Position numbers and translations under genes: made by a program. Positions 1 through 7,145 of a stretch of DNA of 44,056 nt are shown here, in pieces (positions within the stretch are counted from its first letter, which is position 1; each line of letters starts with the position of its first letter). The stretch is taken from contig JAPONS010000041.1 of the NCBI GenBank assembly GCA_026713825.1, forward strand, positions 1 to 44,056, given 5' to 3'. The notes under the pieces were generated by a model that searched no databases, was not told where the DNA came from, and saw only the letters and a program-made list of their open reading frames with translations. Source of the stretch: Chloroflexota bacterium. Lineage in GTDB: Bacteria; Chloroflexota; Dehalococcoidia; Lucifugimonadales; UBA1127.

Positions 1-255
1 CCTGCCCCGACCGCGGCGGCTCCCGCGCCGCCATCGGCGCCCACCATCGCGCCTGCCCCGACCGCGGCGGCTCCCGCGCCGCCATCGGCGCCCACCATCG
101 CGCCTGCCCCGACCGCGGCGGCTCCCGCGGCGGCATCCGTGCCCACCATCGCGCCTGCCCCGACCGCGGCGGCTCCCGCGCCGGCATCGGCTCCCACCAT
201 CGCGCCGCCCCCGACCGTGGCGGCTCCCGCGCCGGCATCGGCTCCCACCATCGCG
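1..255 (+). repeat. 51-bp in-frame tandem repeat (five units visible)
   Basis: Units begin at 1, 52, 103, 154 and 205. The first two are identical; later ones carry a few substitutions (for example PAAASVPTIA in unit 3 and PPPTVAAP in unit 5). Each unit encodes 17 residues. The array continues off the left edge, so its full copy number is unknown. Confidence 0.9.
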
Positions 256-750
256 CCGCCCCCGACCAAGATACCGCCCACACCCACCATCACGCCTGCC
301 CCGACCAAGATACCGCCCACACCCACGCCAGAGCCGCCGTCCGAACCCACACAGGCGCAGCAGGCCGCCCGGGCCGGGGCGATTGCATCCGAGTGGGCCG
401 CCAACAATGACGAGACCATTGCGAAACTGGTTGTGGAAGTCGTGCTCGCATCCCCGGACGTGGAAGAGCGGGTCCCGGCGCTGCTCCGGGCCAACCTCAG
501 CGGTCTCCTGGAGGCCGCCGTGGCTGACGAGTTGGGCAACTCGCTGGGTATCGAAGTGGACTCAGTCACCTACCATGGCGATGCCGTCTTCAGCGTGACG
601 CTGGTGGTGTCCGGAACGGTCGCTGTGGGGCTTGGGCCCGTGGAAGCCGCTGACATTGCGGTGCCCATTGTTGTCACGGTCGATCTGGACAGCGAGCAGG
701 CGACGGCCTGGGAGGCGGACCCGGAGCAAGCAGATGTGACGCTCCGGTAG
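1..750 (+). CDS. Pro/Ala-rich repeat protein, 5' end cut by window
   Basis: The frame is open from the first base, so the true start lies outside the window. The N-terminal half is a low-complexity Pro/Ala/Thr tract made of 17-residue units of the type PAPTAAAPAPPSAPTIA, passing into PPPTKIPPTPT spacers. From about residue 120 of the visible part a folded domain of roughly 130 residues follows. It starts with a helical stretch (AARAGAIASEWAANNDETI) and ends in beta-rich sequence (FSVTLVVSGTVAVGL). I do not recognise that domain. The architecture looks like a surface or periplasmic protein with a proline-rich linker, but no signal peptide is visible because the start is missing. The gene converges on the collagen-like lipoprotein gene, with a palindrome between them. 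Confidence 0.75.
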   Translation, partial: PAPTAAAPAPPSAPTIAPAPTAAAPAPPSAPTIAPAPTAAAPAAASVPTIAPAPTAAAPAPASAPTIAPPPTVAAPAPASAPTIAPPPTKIPPTPTITPAPTKIPPTPTPEPPSEPTQAQQAARAGAIASEWAANNDETIAKLVVEVVLASPDVEERVPALLRANLSGLLEAAVADELGNSLGIEVDSVTYHGDAVFSVTLVVSGTVAVGLGPVEAADIAVPIVVTVDLDSEQATAWEADPEQADVTLR

Positions 751-843
751 CGCTTGTCCCGGTTCGCGGCGATGGCGAATGCGGGGCGGGTTACGCAAAG
801 GTCTCCGAAGGCGGAGTCCAAAGGTACGCGGGTGCGGGCGGGG

Positions 844-877
844 CCGTTCACCCTGAGGGTAATCGAAGGGTGAACGG
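844..877. repeat. Interspersed palindrome, CCGTTC family, between convergent genes
   Basis: CCGTTCACCCT at 844-854 is the exact reverse complement of AGGGTGAACGG at 867-877, with a 12-base loop. The motif (CCTGAGGG-TAATCGAAGGG in the middle) recurs at 2015 and 7092. Placed between two convergent genes, it could serve both as a bidirectional terminator; there is no clear U-tract. Confidence 0.7.
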
Positions 878-894
878 CGGCTTACCACTCTCGG

Positions 895-1500
895 CTACTG
901 CGCGCACAACCCATAGGTATTCTCGGTGATGCACACCTGCGTCCAGGAACTGTCGTTGTTCCTGTCCGACAACACCATGCCGAATGTGCTTCCGGCAAAG
1001 ATCTCACCGTATTGCACTCCGTCCGGGCTGTACCACTCTATGCTCGCTACGCTCTCCTCGTCCCCGGAGCGCAAGACGAGATACCAGCTATCGGGGCTGC
1101 TGCGGACGACCAACTCTTCCACCTCAAGGCGCGTCGGAATCTCAGGGGGCGGCCCCGCTGGCCCAGCGGAACCGGCCTCGCCCTTCGGCCCCTGCACACC
1201 GACCGGTCCTGCCGGACCGACGCGCCCCTGGGGGCCTGTGGCGCCTTGCGGCCCCTGGGGGCCGGTCAACCCCTGCGGTCCCTGCGGACCGATCGCGCCC
1301 TGCGGTCCCTGAACGCCTTGCGGCCCCTGCTGTCCTTCCGCGCCGACCTCGCCCTGCGGAGCGGGCGGGACCAGCGCCACTTGTTTCGCGACCTCTGCCT
1401 CAACCAGCGCGGCAAGCTTTTCATCTGACGGCCCGCACGCCGCAAACGCGCCAAGCATGAGAACACACAGAAGCAATGTCGAGTACTTTACGGCAAACAC
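895..1500 (-). CDS. Collagen-like (Gly-X-Y) lipoprotein
   Basis: I chose the GTG at 1500 because a GGGAGG ribosome site lies about 7 bases upstream. A longer frame to 1563 would run through an inverted repeat. From this start the protein has a short charged N-terminus, a hydrophobic core ([14 protein letters not shown]) and a lipobox-like Cys, so it is probably a lipid-anchored exported protein. A short coiled region follows, then 23 uninterrupted Gly-X-Y triplets (GPQ, GPA, GPK types), then a C-terminal globular domain of about 75 residues with two Cys near the end ([14 protein letters not shown]). The Gly-X-Y run should form a trimeric collagen-like rod, as in other bacterial collagen-like proteins. 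The partner or surface it binds is unknown. Confidence 0.8.
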   Translation of the reverse strand: MFAVKYSTLLLCVLMLGAFAACGPSDEKLAALVEAEVAKQVALVPPAPQGEVGAEGQQGPQGVQGPQGAIGPQGPQGLTGPQGPQGATGPQGRVGPAGPVGVQGPKGEAGSAGPAGPPPEIPTRLEVEELVVRSSPDSWYLVLRSGDEESVASIEWYSPDGVQYGEIFAGSTFGMVLSDRNNDSSWTQVCITENTYGLCAQ

Positions 1501-1527
1501 AAGGAGACCTCCCGTGGCAGGATTTCG

Positions 1528-1620
1528 GCTCCCGGCCAAGAGTGCCTGATCCCGTTTGCCCACGAGAGGCCATAGGGGAAATCCCCAAACGGGTCAGGCT
1601 TGATGCTCTTGGCCGGGAGC
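1528..1620. repeat. 93-bp imperfect inverted repeat
   Basis: The outer arms GCTCCCGGCCAAGAG (1528-1542) and CTCTTGGCCGGGAGC (1606-1620) are perfectly complementary over 15 bp. Inner segments CCTGATCCCGTTTG and CAAACGGGTCAGG also pair with one base missing. It sits just upstream of the GTG start of the collagen-like gene, so it may be in that gene's promoter or leader. It could be a small non-autonomous element. Confidence 0.7.
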
Positions 1621-1728
1621 GCACACAGCATATCACAGATTGGTGTCGGCAAAGGGGCGGCCATTCTTTGCGTGCCTATGCAGGCTTGCTTGTGATTCAG
1701 GCCGAGGCGTTTGTTCCAGAACGAATGT

Positions 1729-1758
1729 TTGACAAACTAAGAAACTTTGTTCTAAACT
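1729..1758 (+). promoter_or_regulatory. Candidate sigma70 promoter for the 1791 gene
   Basis: TTGACA at 1729-1734 and TAAACT at 1753-1758 are separated by 18 bases, in a visibly AT-richer stretch just before the 1791 start. GAAC-GAAT-GTTT overlaps the upstream edge (about 1719-1730) and distantly resembles a Gram-positive LexA box, but only loosely. Confidence 0.45.
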
Positions 1759-1790
1759 GCCTCCAGTCACTCGAAACGGAGGGAAACGAA

Positions 1791-2096
1791 ATGGCGACCA
1801 TGACGGAAGAGCGCATCCAGATCAAGCTCCAGCGGCTCGATGGCTTCGATGACCAGGTCCGCGTCAGCGTCCTGGACGAGGGCGATGGCGTCGCCAGCGG
1901 CAAGTCGCTGTGCGTCGACGCCGAGGAGGCTGCCCGCATGGTGGGCCAGCTCTACAGCCGCGGCCGTGAGCGCGGCGCGCGCATCTCCCTCGAGGTTGCC
2001 ACGCTCCCGTCCCATCCGTTCGCCCTGAGGGAAATCGAAGAGCCTGCCCCGTACTTGATACGGGGGTCACACGAACGGACGGGGCGCCTGTTTTAG
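1791..2096 (+). CDS. Small hypothetical protein with repeat-derived C-terminus
   Basis: The ATG at 1791 follows GGAGGGAAACGAA, a good ribosome site. The protein has 101 residues. Residues 1-70 look like a real small alpha/beta domain (ERIQIKLQRLDGFDDQVRVS, then an acidic helix CVDAEEAARMVGQLYSRGRE). The last 30 or so residues ([16 protein letters not shown] and onward) are encoded by a copy of the interspersed CCGTTC palindrome, so the original stop codon was probably lost or displaced. I do not recognise the family. Confidence 0.6.
   Translation: MATMTEERIQIKLQRLDGFDDQVRVSVLDEGDGVASGKSLCVDAEEAARMVGQLYSRGRERGARISLEVATLPSHPFALREIEEPAPYLIRGSHERTGRLF
2015..2079. repeat. Interspersed palindrome, CCGTTC family, inside a CDS end
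   Basis: TCCGTTCG at 2015-2022 pairs with CGAACGGA at 2072-2079. The left arm is followed by CCCTGAGGGAAATCGAAG, identical to the core of the copy at 7092. A second nested palindrome, CCCCGTACTTGATACGGGG, lies inside. Confidence 0.75.
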
Positions 2097-2130
2097 TCCA
2101 CCGGAAGCCTGTTCCGGGCGGGCGCGGCGC

Positions 2131-2499
2131 CTACACTGGCGTCAGCTCAGCCAGCGGGGCGGTAGCCGCCCACACGTCCACGTCGACGTGAGACATCCGC
2201 TCTTCGCGCTCCAGCATCAGCGCGAAGACCCGCCGGCGCTCATCCATGTCCGTGACCACGGACGCCGCCGAGGGCACGTCCCGCACAATCGACTGCTTCA
2301 GGTGAATCGTCGTCTTCGGGTTGGCCGCCATGTTGGCCAGCCAGCTCCGGGGCATCCCGGGCCGGCCGGTCAGGTACAGCCGCCCGTCCAGCACGTGCAG
2401 CCGGATCTCGATGCGGCGGGCCTCGCCGCTCTTGCGGCCCGTGGTGGTGATGTCCACCACCTCGGCGATCTTTAACAACGTCCTGATGTCCTCAGCCAT
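2131..2499 (-). CDS. Deazaflavin-dependent nitroreductase-like protein (DUF385/Ddn)
   Basis: The ATG at 2499 has a GGAG site 8 bases upstream; a longer reading to 2532 adds 11 basic residues and is less likely. The protein has 122 residues, with the family pattern TTGRKSGEARRIEI followed by GRLYLTGRPG and SWLANMAANPKTTIHL. These match the split beta-barrel DUF385/Ddn family, in which many members bind F420 and others bind FMN or heme. The substrate cannot be told. It is a monocistronic minus-strand gene that converges on the small 1791 gene and diverges from the 2666 gene. Confidence 0.75.
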   Translation of the reverse strand: MAEDIRTLLKIAEVVDITTTGRKSGEARRIEIRLHVLDGRLYLTGRPGMPRSWLANMAANPKTTIHLKQSIVRDVPSAASVVTDMDERRRVFALMLEREERMSHVDVDVWAATAPLAELTPV

Positions 2500-2665
2500 G
2501 GCACGCTCCGGTGTGGTCTTTCGCCGCAGCATAGGAAGTGAAGCAGCGGCGCGTCAAGGGCGGGGAGGCCTTCCTGTCGCGCACACCTTGACATCGCGCA
2601 AATGCCCCAAGCACCATGCCATACGCCCCAATGAGAGGGGACAATTATTGGAAACGGAGAATGAC

Positions 2666-3031
2666 ATGCCAAACCCGATAGTCCATTTTGAGATCATGGG
2701 GTCCGACTCCGCCAAGACGCAGGAATTCTACTCAGACCTCTTTGGCTGGACGATAAGCTCGGACAACCCGGCGAACTACGGCCTAGCGTTCACGCAGGAC
2801 GACGACGGCCTCGGCATCAACGGCGGCATCGGCGGCGCTGACCAGGGCGGCGGGATCTACGTCGCCGTGTACGCCCAGGTCGACGACCCGCAGGCCTACT
2901 TGGACAAGGCCGTCTCCATGGGGGCAAAGGAAATTATTCCCGTAACGGAAGTGCCGGGCATGCCGATCGTGGTCGCCATGTTTGCCGACCCCGACGGCAA
3001 CTGCATCGGTCTGGTCAAGGACGCTCAATAA
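2666..3031 (+). CDS. VOC / glyoxalase-bleomycin resistance family protein
   Basis: The ATG at 2666 follows a GGAGA site. A longer open frame back to 2321 lies over the neighbouring gene and is rejected. The protein has 121 residues with the single-domain VOC pattern: VHFEIMGSDSAKTQEFYSDLFGW at the start, a Gly-rich middle, and the terminal FADPDGNCIGL strand. These enzymes are metal-dependent dioxygenases, isomerases or binding proteins. No specific substrate is visible. It is a single gene on the plus strand. Confidence 0.8.
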   Translation: MPNPIVHFEIMGSDSAKTQEFYSDLFGWTISSDNPANYGLAFTQDDDGLGINGGIGGADQGGGIYVAVYAQVDDPQAYLDKAVSMGAKEIIPVTEVPGMPIVVAMFADPDGNCIGLVKDAQ

Positions 3032-3052
3032 GGGCAACCACAAGGGTTGCCC
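3032..3052 (+). terminator. Short hairpin after the VOC gene
   Basis: GGGCAACC (3032-3039) pairs with GGTTGCCC (3045-3052), immediately after the stop codon. No U-tract follows, so termination is only a possibility. Confidence 0.35.
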
Positions 3053-3090
3053 CGCCCCCATCAGTTCGCCGAGCAAACCGCATAGCAAGA

Positions 3091-3130
3091 GCCCCATCCG
3101 CTCGCCCACGCGTGGATGGGGCCTTTGCTG
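3091..3130. terminator. Terminator-like hairpin between convergent VOC gene and leuD
   Basis: GCCCCATCC (3091-3099) pairs with GGATGGGGC (3114-3122). The plus strand then continues CTTTGCTGTGTCTGTCTT, which is T-rich. This is a plausible intrinsic terminator for the VOC gene and a possible one for the leu operon on the other strand. Confidence 0.55.
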
Positions 3131-3147
3131 TGTCTGTCTTCTGAGGC

Positions 3148-3735
3148 CTACGCCCGCTGCGACTCAAAGGCCGTGATGGCGTTCTCCTCCTGCAGCGTCA
3201 GGCCGATGTCGTCGAGGCCGTTCAGCAGGCAGTATCGCTTGAACTCGTCCAGGCTGAATGCCGCGTTGAACCCCTGGTTGTCCGACACCGTGCCGCTCTC
3301 GAGGTCCACGGTCACTTGGTAGCCCGGGACCTCCTTGGCCTGGATCATGATGTGGTCGACGTCCTTGTCGCTCAGGCGCACGGGCAGCAGCCCGTTCTGC
3401 AGGCAGTTGTTGTAGAAGATGTCGGCGAAGCTCGACGCGATGATCGTCCGGAACCCGTACTGCTGCAGCGCCCACGGCGCGTGCTCCCGCGACGACCCGC
3501 ACCCGAAGTTCCGGCCCGCCACCATCACCGACGCGTCCTTGTACCCCGGGTAGTTCAGCACAAAGTCCTCGTTCGGCGACCCGTCCGCGTTGAACCGCCA
3601 GTCGAAGAACAAGAAATCCTCGTAGCCTGTGCGCTCAACCCGCTTCAGGAACTGCTTCGGGATAATCTGGTCCGTGTCGACGTTCACCCGGTCCATCGGC
3701 AGCACCACGCCGGTGTGCACCGTGAATGCGTCCAT
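3148..3735 (-). CDS. leuD: 3-isopropylmalate dehydratase small subunit
   Basis: The swivel-domain subunit of isopropylmalate isomerase pairs with LeuC to convert 2-isopropylmalate to 3-isopropylmalate in leucine synthesis. The ATG at 3735 has an AAGGAGG site; the frame continues upstream to 3849 but that part has no LeuD similarity. The length of 195 residues is typical. Visible landmarks are TDQIIPKQFLK (about 21-31) and the substrate-binding GRNFGCGSSREHAPWAL (about 74-90). It is last in the leuC-orf60-leuD operon, 25 bases after orf60. A hairpin at 3091-3122 lies beyond its stop. Confidence 0.95.
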   Translation of the reverse strand: MDAFTVHTGVVLPMDRVNVDTDQIIPKQFLKRVERTGYEDFLFFDWRFNADGSPNEDFVLNYPGYKDASVMVAGRNFGCGSSREHAPWALQQYGFRTIIASSFADIFYNNCLQNGLLPVRLSDKDVDHIMIQAKEVPGYQVTVDLESGTVSDNQGFNAAFSLDEFKRYCLLNGLDDIGLTLQEENAITAFESQRA

Positions 3736-3760
3736 TGCTGTCCTCCTTGGGCATCTGTCT

Positions 3761-3943
3761 TCAGAGTTCGCCACGTTCCGCCGCGCGGAGTACCTGCTGC
3801 AAACGGTCCTCTTCCCCCGGATGCACATGGGCTTCCCTGTGCCCATCAATTACATACCTGCCATTCTTGAGGATGGTTTGCTTAACCAATATAGTGCCAT
3901 CGTTCAGGGTGTACACTCGTGAACCGTACTTCGATTCAGTCAT
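3761..3943 (-). CDS. 60-residue unknown protein between leuC and leuD
   Basis: A clean small frame begins two bases after the leuC stop codon and ends 25 bases before leuD, so it must be co-transcribed. The protein begins MTESKYGSRVYTLNDGTI and has two probable beta hairpins (RVYTLNDGTILVKQTIL, NGRYVIDGHREAHV) followed by an amphipathic helix with charged residues (EEDRLQQVLRAAERGEL). There is no Cys, signal peptide or membrane segment. I do not recognise the family. Its position suggests a role tied to isopropylmalate isomerase, such as assembly or stability, but that is inference. Confidence 0.7.
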   Translation of the reverse strand: MTESKYGSRVYTLNDGTILVKQTILKNGRYVIDGHREAHVHPGEEDRLQQVLRAAERGEL

Positions 3944-3945
3944 AG

Positions 3946-5352
3946 CTAGTTCTTCCACTCCCGGATGTCCACAAAGTGCCCCGCGATGGCCGCAGCCGCC
4001 GCCATCTGCGGGCTCACCAGGTGCGTCCGCCCGTCCTTGCCCTGCCGCCCCTCGAAGTTGCGGTTGGACGTCGACGCGCACCGCTCGTGGGGCAGCAGTT
4101 GGTCCGGGTTCATGGCGAGGCACATGGAGCAACCCGCGTTGCGCCACTCGAAGCCCGCGTCGAGGAAGATGCGGTCCAGCCCCTCGGCCTCCGCCTGCTG
4201 CTTGATGGCGTACGAGCCCGGAACCACCATCGCGCCGACGCGGTCGCTCACCCGCAGCCCCTTCACCACCGCCGCGGCGTCCCGCAGGTCCTCGATGCGC
4301 GAGTTCGTGCACGAGCCGATGAACACGCGGTCGATGGCGATCTCCTCCATGGGCGTGTTGGGCTCCAGCCCCATGTAGCGCAGCGCCCGCTCGGCGCTCT
4401 CGCGGTCCGCGGGGTTGGCGAAGCTTGCCGGGTCCGGCACGCGCCCCGTGACCTGCGTCACCTGCCCCGGGTTCGTCCCCCATGACACCATCGGCGAAAG
4501 CGCCGCCGCGTCGATGACGACCGTCGTGTCGTACACCGCGTCTGGGTCCGTCGGCAACTGCTTCCACCGCTCGACGGCCTCGTCGAAGGCGTCGCCCTGC
4601 GGCGCGTTCGCCCTGCCGCGCAGGTAGTCAAATGTCTTCTCGTCCGGCGCGACCATCCCGGCCCGCGCGCCGCCCTCGATGCTCATGTTGCATACCGTCA
4701 TGCGGCCAGCCATCGACAGGTCGCGGATGCCCTGCCCCGTGTACTCGATGACGTGCCCCGTGCCGCCGTCGATGCCGATCTGCCCGATGATGGCGAGAAT
4801 CAGGTCCTTGGCAGTAACGCCGAAGGGCAGCGGGCCGTTCACGTCCACCTGCATCGTCTTCTGCCGGGCCTGCCGCAGCGTCTGCGTCGCCAGCACGTGC
4901 TCCACCTCCGACGTCCCCACGCCCAGCGCGAACGCCCCGAACGCCCCGTGCGTCGCCGTGTGGCTGTCGCCGCAGACGATGACCTTGCCCGGCTGCGTGT
5001 ACCCCTGCTCCGGCCCGATGACGTGCACGATGCCCTGCAGCGGGCTGTGGATGTCCGCCAGCGGGATGTTGAATTCCCGCGCGTCGTTCGAAAGGTGCTC
5101 GAGCTGCTGCACCGCTATGGGGTCCTCGATGGGCAGCGAGCGGTCCGTGGTCGGAACGTCGTGGTCGGCCGTGGCGACGGTCAGGTCCGGGCGCCGCACC
5201 CGCCGGCCCGCCATCCGCAGCCCGTCGAAGGCCTGCGGCGACGTGACCTCGTGCACCAGGTGCAAGTCGACGTACAGCAACGCCGGCTTCCCCGGCTCCT
5301 CCGACACAACGTGCGCGTCCCAGATCTTCTCGAACATGGTCTTTCCAGGCAT
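3946..5352 (-). CDS. leuC: 3-isopropylmalate dehydratase large subunit
   Basis: This aconitase-family [4Fe-4S] enzyme subunit acts with LeuD in leucine synthesis. The ATG at 5352 follows GAGG with 8-base spacing and gives [16 protein letters not shown], the usual family start; the frame runs 6 codons further. The length of 468 residues is normal. The three cluster ligands are visible as Cys348 (GSCTNSR), Cys408 and Cys411 (AGCSMCL). [14 protein letters not shown] carries the conserved histidine motif. It is the first gene of a three-gene operon with a candidate promoter at 5401-5429. The TAG stop lies two bases before the orf60 start. Confidence 0.95.
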   Translation of the reverse strand: MPGKTMFEKIWDAHVVSEEPGKPALLYVDLHLVHEVTSPQAFDGLRMAGRRVRRPDLTVATADHDVPTTDRSLPIEDPIAVQQLEHLSNDAREFNIPLADIHSPLQGIVHVIGPEQGYTQPGKVIVCGDSHTATHGAFGAFALGVGTSEVEHVLATQTLRQARQKTMQVDVNGPLPFGVTAKDLILAIIGQIGIDGGTGHVIEYTGQGIRDLSMAGRMTVCNMSIEGGARAGMVAPDEKTFDYLRGRANAPQGDAFDEAVERWKQLPTDPDAVYDTTVVIDAAALSPMVSWGTNPGQVTQVTGRVPDPASFANPADRESAERALRYMGLEPNTPMEEIAIDRVFIGSCTNSRIEDLRDAAAVVKGLRVSDRVGAMVVPGSYAIKQQAEAEGLDRIFLDAGFEWRNAGCSMCLAMNPDQLLPHERCASTSNRNFEGRQGKDGRTHLVSPQMAAAAAIAGHFVDIREWKN

Positions 5353-5400
5353 AGCGTTAACCTCTTCCACCTAAGGGTGTCCCGAAATTGGGGCCTTGCC

Positions 5401-5429
5401 ATAATAGCATTCTGCTACGAATCCGTCAT
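5401..5429 (-). promoter_or_regulatory. Candidate leuC promoter, extended -10
   Basis: On the minus strand, TGCTATTAT (5401-5409) is an extended -10. ATGACG (5424-5429) sits 17 bases upstream as a weak -35. The predicted start of transcription is near 5394, leaving a leader of about 40 bases with no attenuator structure that I can see. The -10 context AATGCTATTATGGCA nearly matches the one at 10237. Confidence 0.5.
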
Positions 5430-5439
5430 GCGGCGTATC

Positions 5440-5630
5440 TCCTTCCCCCTTTACGGAGGAAGGTTGGGATGGGGGTGTCGCAGCTCGCCCTGCCCCCCGT
5501 CGAATGATTCCACGAACGGACACCTATCCTCTCGTTTTCCCGGCGAAAGCCGGGATCCAGAAACCCTGCGGCCAACTGCATCCATATTCCCCCTCCCCGT
5601 CGCCCCTGCGAAGGCAGGGGCCCCGACAAT
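5440..5630. repeat. Cluster of interspersed palindromes in a gene-free stretch
   Basis: The gap 5353-5737 has no convincing gene. It holds CCCTTTACGGAGGAAGGTTGGG-type repeat sequence (about 5448-5475), a TCCCGGC-GAAA-GCCGGGA hairpin at 5538-5555, and a GCCCCTGC-GAAG-GCAGGGGC hairpin at 5602-5621. All three are repetitive-palindrome sequence types. Short ORFs crossing them are artefacts. Confidence 0.7.
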
Positions 5631-5668
5631 CACAACCCCCCTTGCCTTGAACCGTCCCCCATTCCCCC

Positions 5669-5726
5669 GGACCCTGACACAAGCTCCTTGCCGATAACCT
5701 CCGCCCTTCTCTACCGTCTCTTCTAG
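5669..5726 (+). promoter_or_regulatory. Conserved 5' flank of GGQPGNQN cassette A
   Basis: From the ACCCTGACACAAGC block (5671-5684) to TACCGTCTCT (5712-5721) this stretch aligns without gaps to the flank of the paralogous gene near 39987-40038: an identical 14-base block, then 27 bases of weaker similarity, then TACC-G/C-TCTCT. TACCGT could be a -10 hexamer. The exact spacing in both copies argues that the flank is part of the unit. Confidence 0.55.
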
Positions 5727-5737
5727 GAGGAAAACAC

Positions 5738-6109
5738 ATGGCAAAGAAGACTGACACTACCCGGAACATCCCCCAGAACTCCAATTGTCAGCCCCGCGCC
5801 GCCATCCCGGTGGAGGCGAAGGCTCGCGCTGAGAGGGTTTCCCGGCCTCGCAGGAAGAGCGGAGGCCAGCCCGGCAACCAGAACGCTCGCAAGCACGGCT
5901 TCTACTCCAAGTACCTTACGCAGGAGCAGCGGGATGCATATCGTGCGGCCAAGTATGGTCCCTCGCTCACCCCGGAGATCGCCATCATGCGACTGATCGT
6001 CAGGGATATCATGGCCGACCCCGACGCTGACCAGGATCTTCTTCTGCGTTCGGTGAGGACCCTTGCTCGCCTGCTTTCCGTTCAGAACCAACTTCGGAAC
6101 GTCTCATAA
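5738..6109 (+). CDS. GGQPGNQN small protein, cassette A
   Basis: The ATG at 5738 follows TAGGAGGAAAACAC, a strong ribosome site. The 123-residue protein has a basic, disordered N-terminus, the signature GGQPGNQNARKHGFYSK at about 48-64, LTQEQRDAYRAAK, and a C-terminal helical segment (EIAIMRLIVRDIMADPDADQ and a second helix). The signature resembles the N-terminus of small proteins sometimes annotated as terminase small-subunit-like and, as I recall, common in Chloroflexota genomes. A paralogue with the same layout lies at 40041. No neighbouring phage gene supports a terminase role. It is flanked by conserved DNA on both sides. Confidence 0.75.
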   Translation: MAKKTDTTRNIPQNSNCQPRAAIPVEAKARAERVSRPRRKSGGQPGNQNARKHGFYSKYLTQEQRDAYRAAKYGPSLTPEIAIMRLIVRDIMADPDADQDLLLRSVRTLARLLSVQNQLRNVS

Positions 6110-6112
6110 GCG

Positions 6113-6331
6113 ATGGGACTCGTTTCCCCCAAAAGGCCTTATGTTTTCGTAGCTGAAGTGCTACGAATTGCCCGCCGCAATCGAGTGGCAAGTAGGCCTT
6201 GGGAAAAGCAAGTTCCTCGCTGGCAAAATGTCCGGGAAGGATTGAGAGGATATGCGCAATTGCAGTCGGACCTCGCGCCGGCCCCTACATCGGCCGGATC
6301 GGCACGCCGTGCTCCGAGAGGTACGCCTTGA
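6113..6331 (+). CDS. Possible second ORF of cassette A
   Basis: An ATG four bases after the previous stop opens a 72-residue frame: a basic N-terminal part with [17 protein letters not shown], then sequence that runs 47 bases into the 3' end of hisF on the other strand. The same position in cassette B encodes FRVVAEMCRIGYKENTV, so either a short coding segment or only the DNA (GTAGCTGAARTG) is conserved. The DNA here is also a perfect hairpin, TTCGTAGC-TGAAGT-GCTACGAA. Without more copies I cannot separate the two readings, and the ribosome site is weak. Confidence 0.25.
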   Translation: MGLVSPKRPYVFVAEVLRIARRNRVASRPWEKQVPRWQNVREGLRGYAQLQSDLAPAPTSAGSARRAPRGTP

Positions 6332-7064
6332 CCTCGGCGATGGAGTAGGTGCCGTAGTGGAAGATGCTCGCCGCCAGCCCTGCGTCGGCGCGGCCCTCCT
6401 GCAGCGCGTGCAGCATGTGCTCCGGGTTCCCCGCGCCGCCGCTCGCCACCACCGGCACCGTCACCACCTCCGACAGCTTCCGCAGCAGTTCGATGTCGTA
6501 CCCCGCCTGCGTCCCGTCGGCGTCCATGCTGTTGACGACGATCTCCCCCGCGCCCAGTTCGACGGCCCGCGCCGCCCACTCGATGGCGTCCAGGTGCGTC
6601 GTGTGCCCGCCGTCGGCGCCGGTGCGCACGCGGACCTCCCAGCGGACGGGGTCCGTGCCCGGCAGGCGCATGGCGTCCAGCCCCAGCACGATGCACTGCG
6701 AGCCGAACCGGTCGGCCCCCTGCCGGATGAGGTCCGGGTTCTCCACCGCCGCCGTGTTGATGGAGACCTTGTCCGCCCCCGCCAGCAGCATCGTGTGCAT
6801 GTCCTCCACGGAGCGCAGCCCCCCGCCCACGGCCAGGGGGATGAAGACCTGCTCCGCCACCTGCGACACCACGTCCAGCATGATGGAGCGGCCATCGGAG
6901 GATGCGGTGATGTCGTAGAAGACCAGCTCGTCGGCCCCCGCCTCGTTGTACATCGAGGCCATTTCGACCGGGTCGCCGGCGTCGCGGTGATCGAGGAAGC
7001 GGACGCCCTTCACCACGCGTCCGCGCTTCACGTCCAGGCAGGGGATGATGCGTTTCGTCAGCAT
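6285..7064 (-). CDS. hisF: Imidazole glycerol phosphate synthase, cyclase subunit
   Basis: HisF takes ammonia from HisH and converts PRFAR to imidazole glycerol phosphate and AICAR, joining histidine and purine synthesis. The 259-residue TIM barrel starts [20 protein letters not shown], with catalytic Asp11. Asp130 lies in VLGLD. Phosphate-binding loops are visible ([21 protein letters not shown]). It is the last gene of a minus-strand cluster containing hisH and hisA, but a methyltransferase gene and a small gene are inserted. hisB, hisI and hisG are not in the window. Confidence 0.96.
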   Translation of the reverse strand: MLTKRIIPCLDVKRGRVVKGVRFLDHRDAGDPVEMASMYNEAGADELVFYDITASSDGRSIMLDVVSQVAEQVFIPLAVGGGLRSVEDMHTMLLAGADKVSINTAAVENPDLIRQGADRFGSQCIVLGLDAMRLPGTDPVRWEVRVRTGADGGHTTHLDAIEWAARAVELGAGEIVVNSMDADGTQAGYDIELLRKLSEVVTVPVVASGGAGNPEHMLHALQEGRADAGLAASIFHYGTYSIAEVKAYLSEHGVPIRPM

Positions 7065-7091
7065 TGCGTTGCAGCCGCCTCTCGGCCTTGT

Positions 7092-7133
7092 CCACCCGTT
7101 CGCCCTGAGGGAAATCGAAGGGGGAACGGGTGG
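7092..7133. repeat. Interspersed palindrome, CCGTTC family
   Basis: CCACCCGTTC (7092-7101) pairs with GAACGGGTGG (7124-7133). The core CCCTGAGGGAAATCGAAG is the same as in the copy at 2015. It lies between hisF and the upstream methyltransferase gene, so it would be transcribed within this cluster and may stabilise or attenuate the message. Confidence 0.75.
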
Positions 7134-7145
7134 CCTCCCACGCGG

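Noticed and set aside
1-255. CRISPR array
   Set aside because: Units are contiguous, in frame and have no spacers; it is a coding tandem repeat.
1713-1730. LexA box before the 1791 gene
   Set aside because: GAAC-GAAT-GTTT departs from the consensus at two positions, and nothing else suggests SOS control.
5451-5784. ORFs reading PAFAG- or GFRRE-type peptides in the gap
   Set aside because: They are translations of interspersed palindromes, not genes.
5738-6109. Phage terminase small subunit
   Set aside because: The signature is suggestive, but no phage gene is near either copy and the flanks match a dispersed unit; left as unknown.
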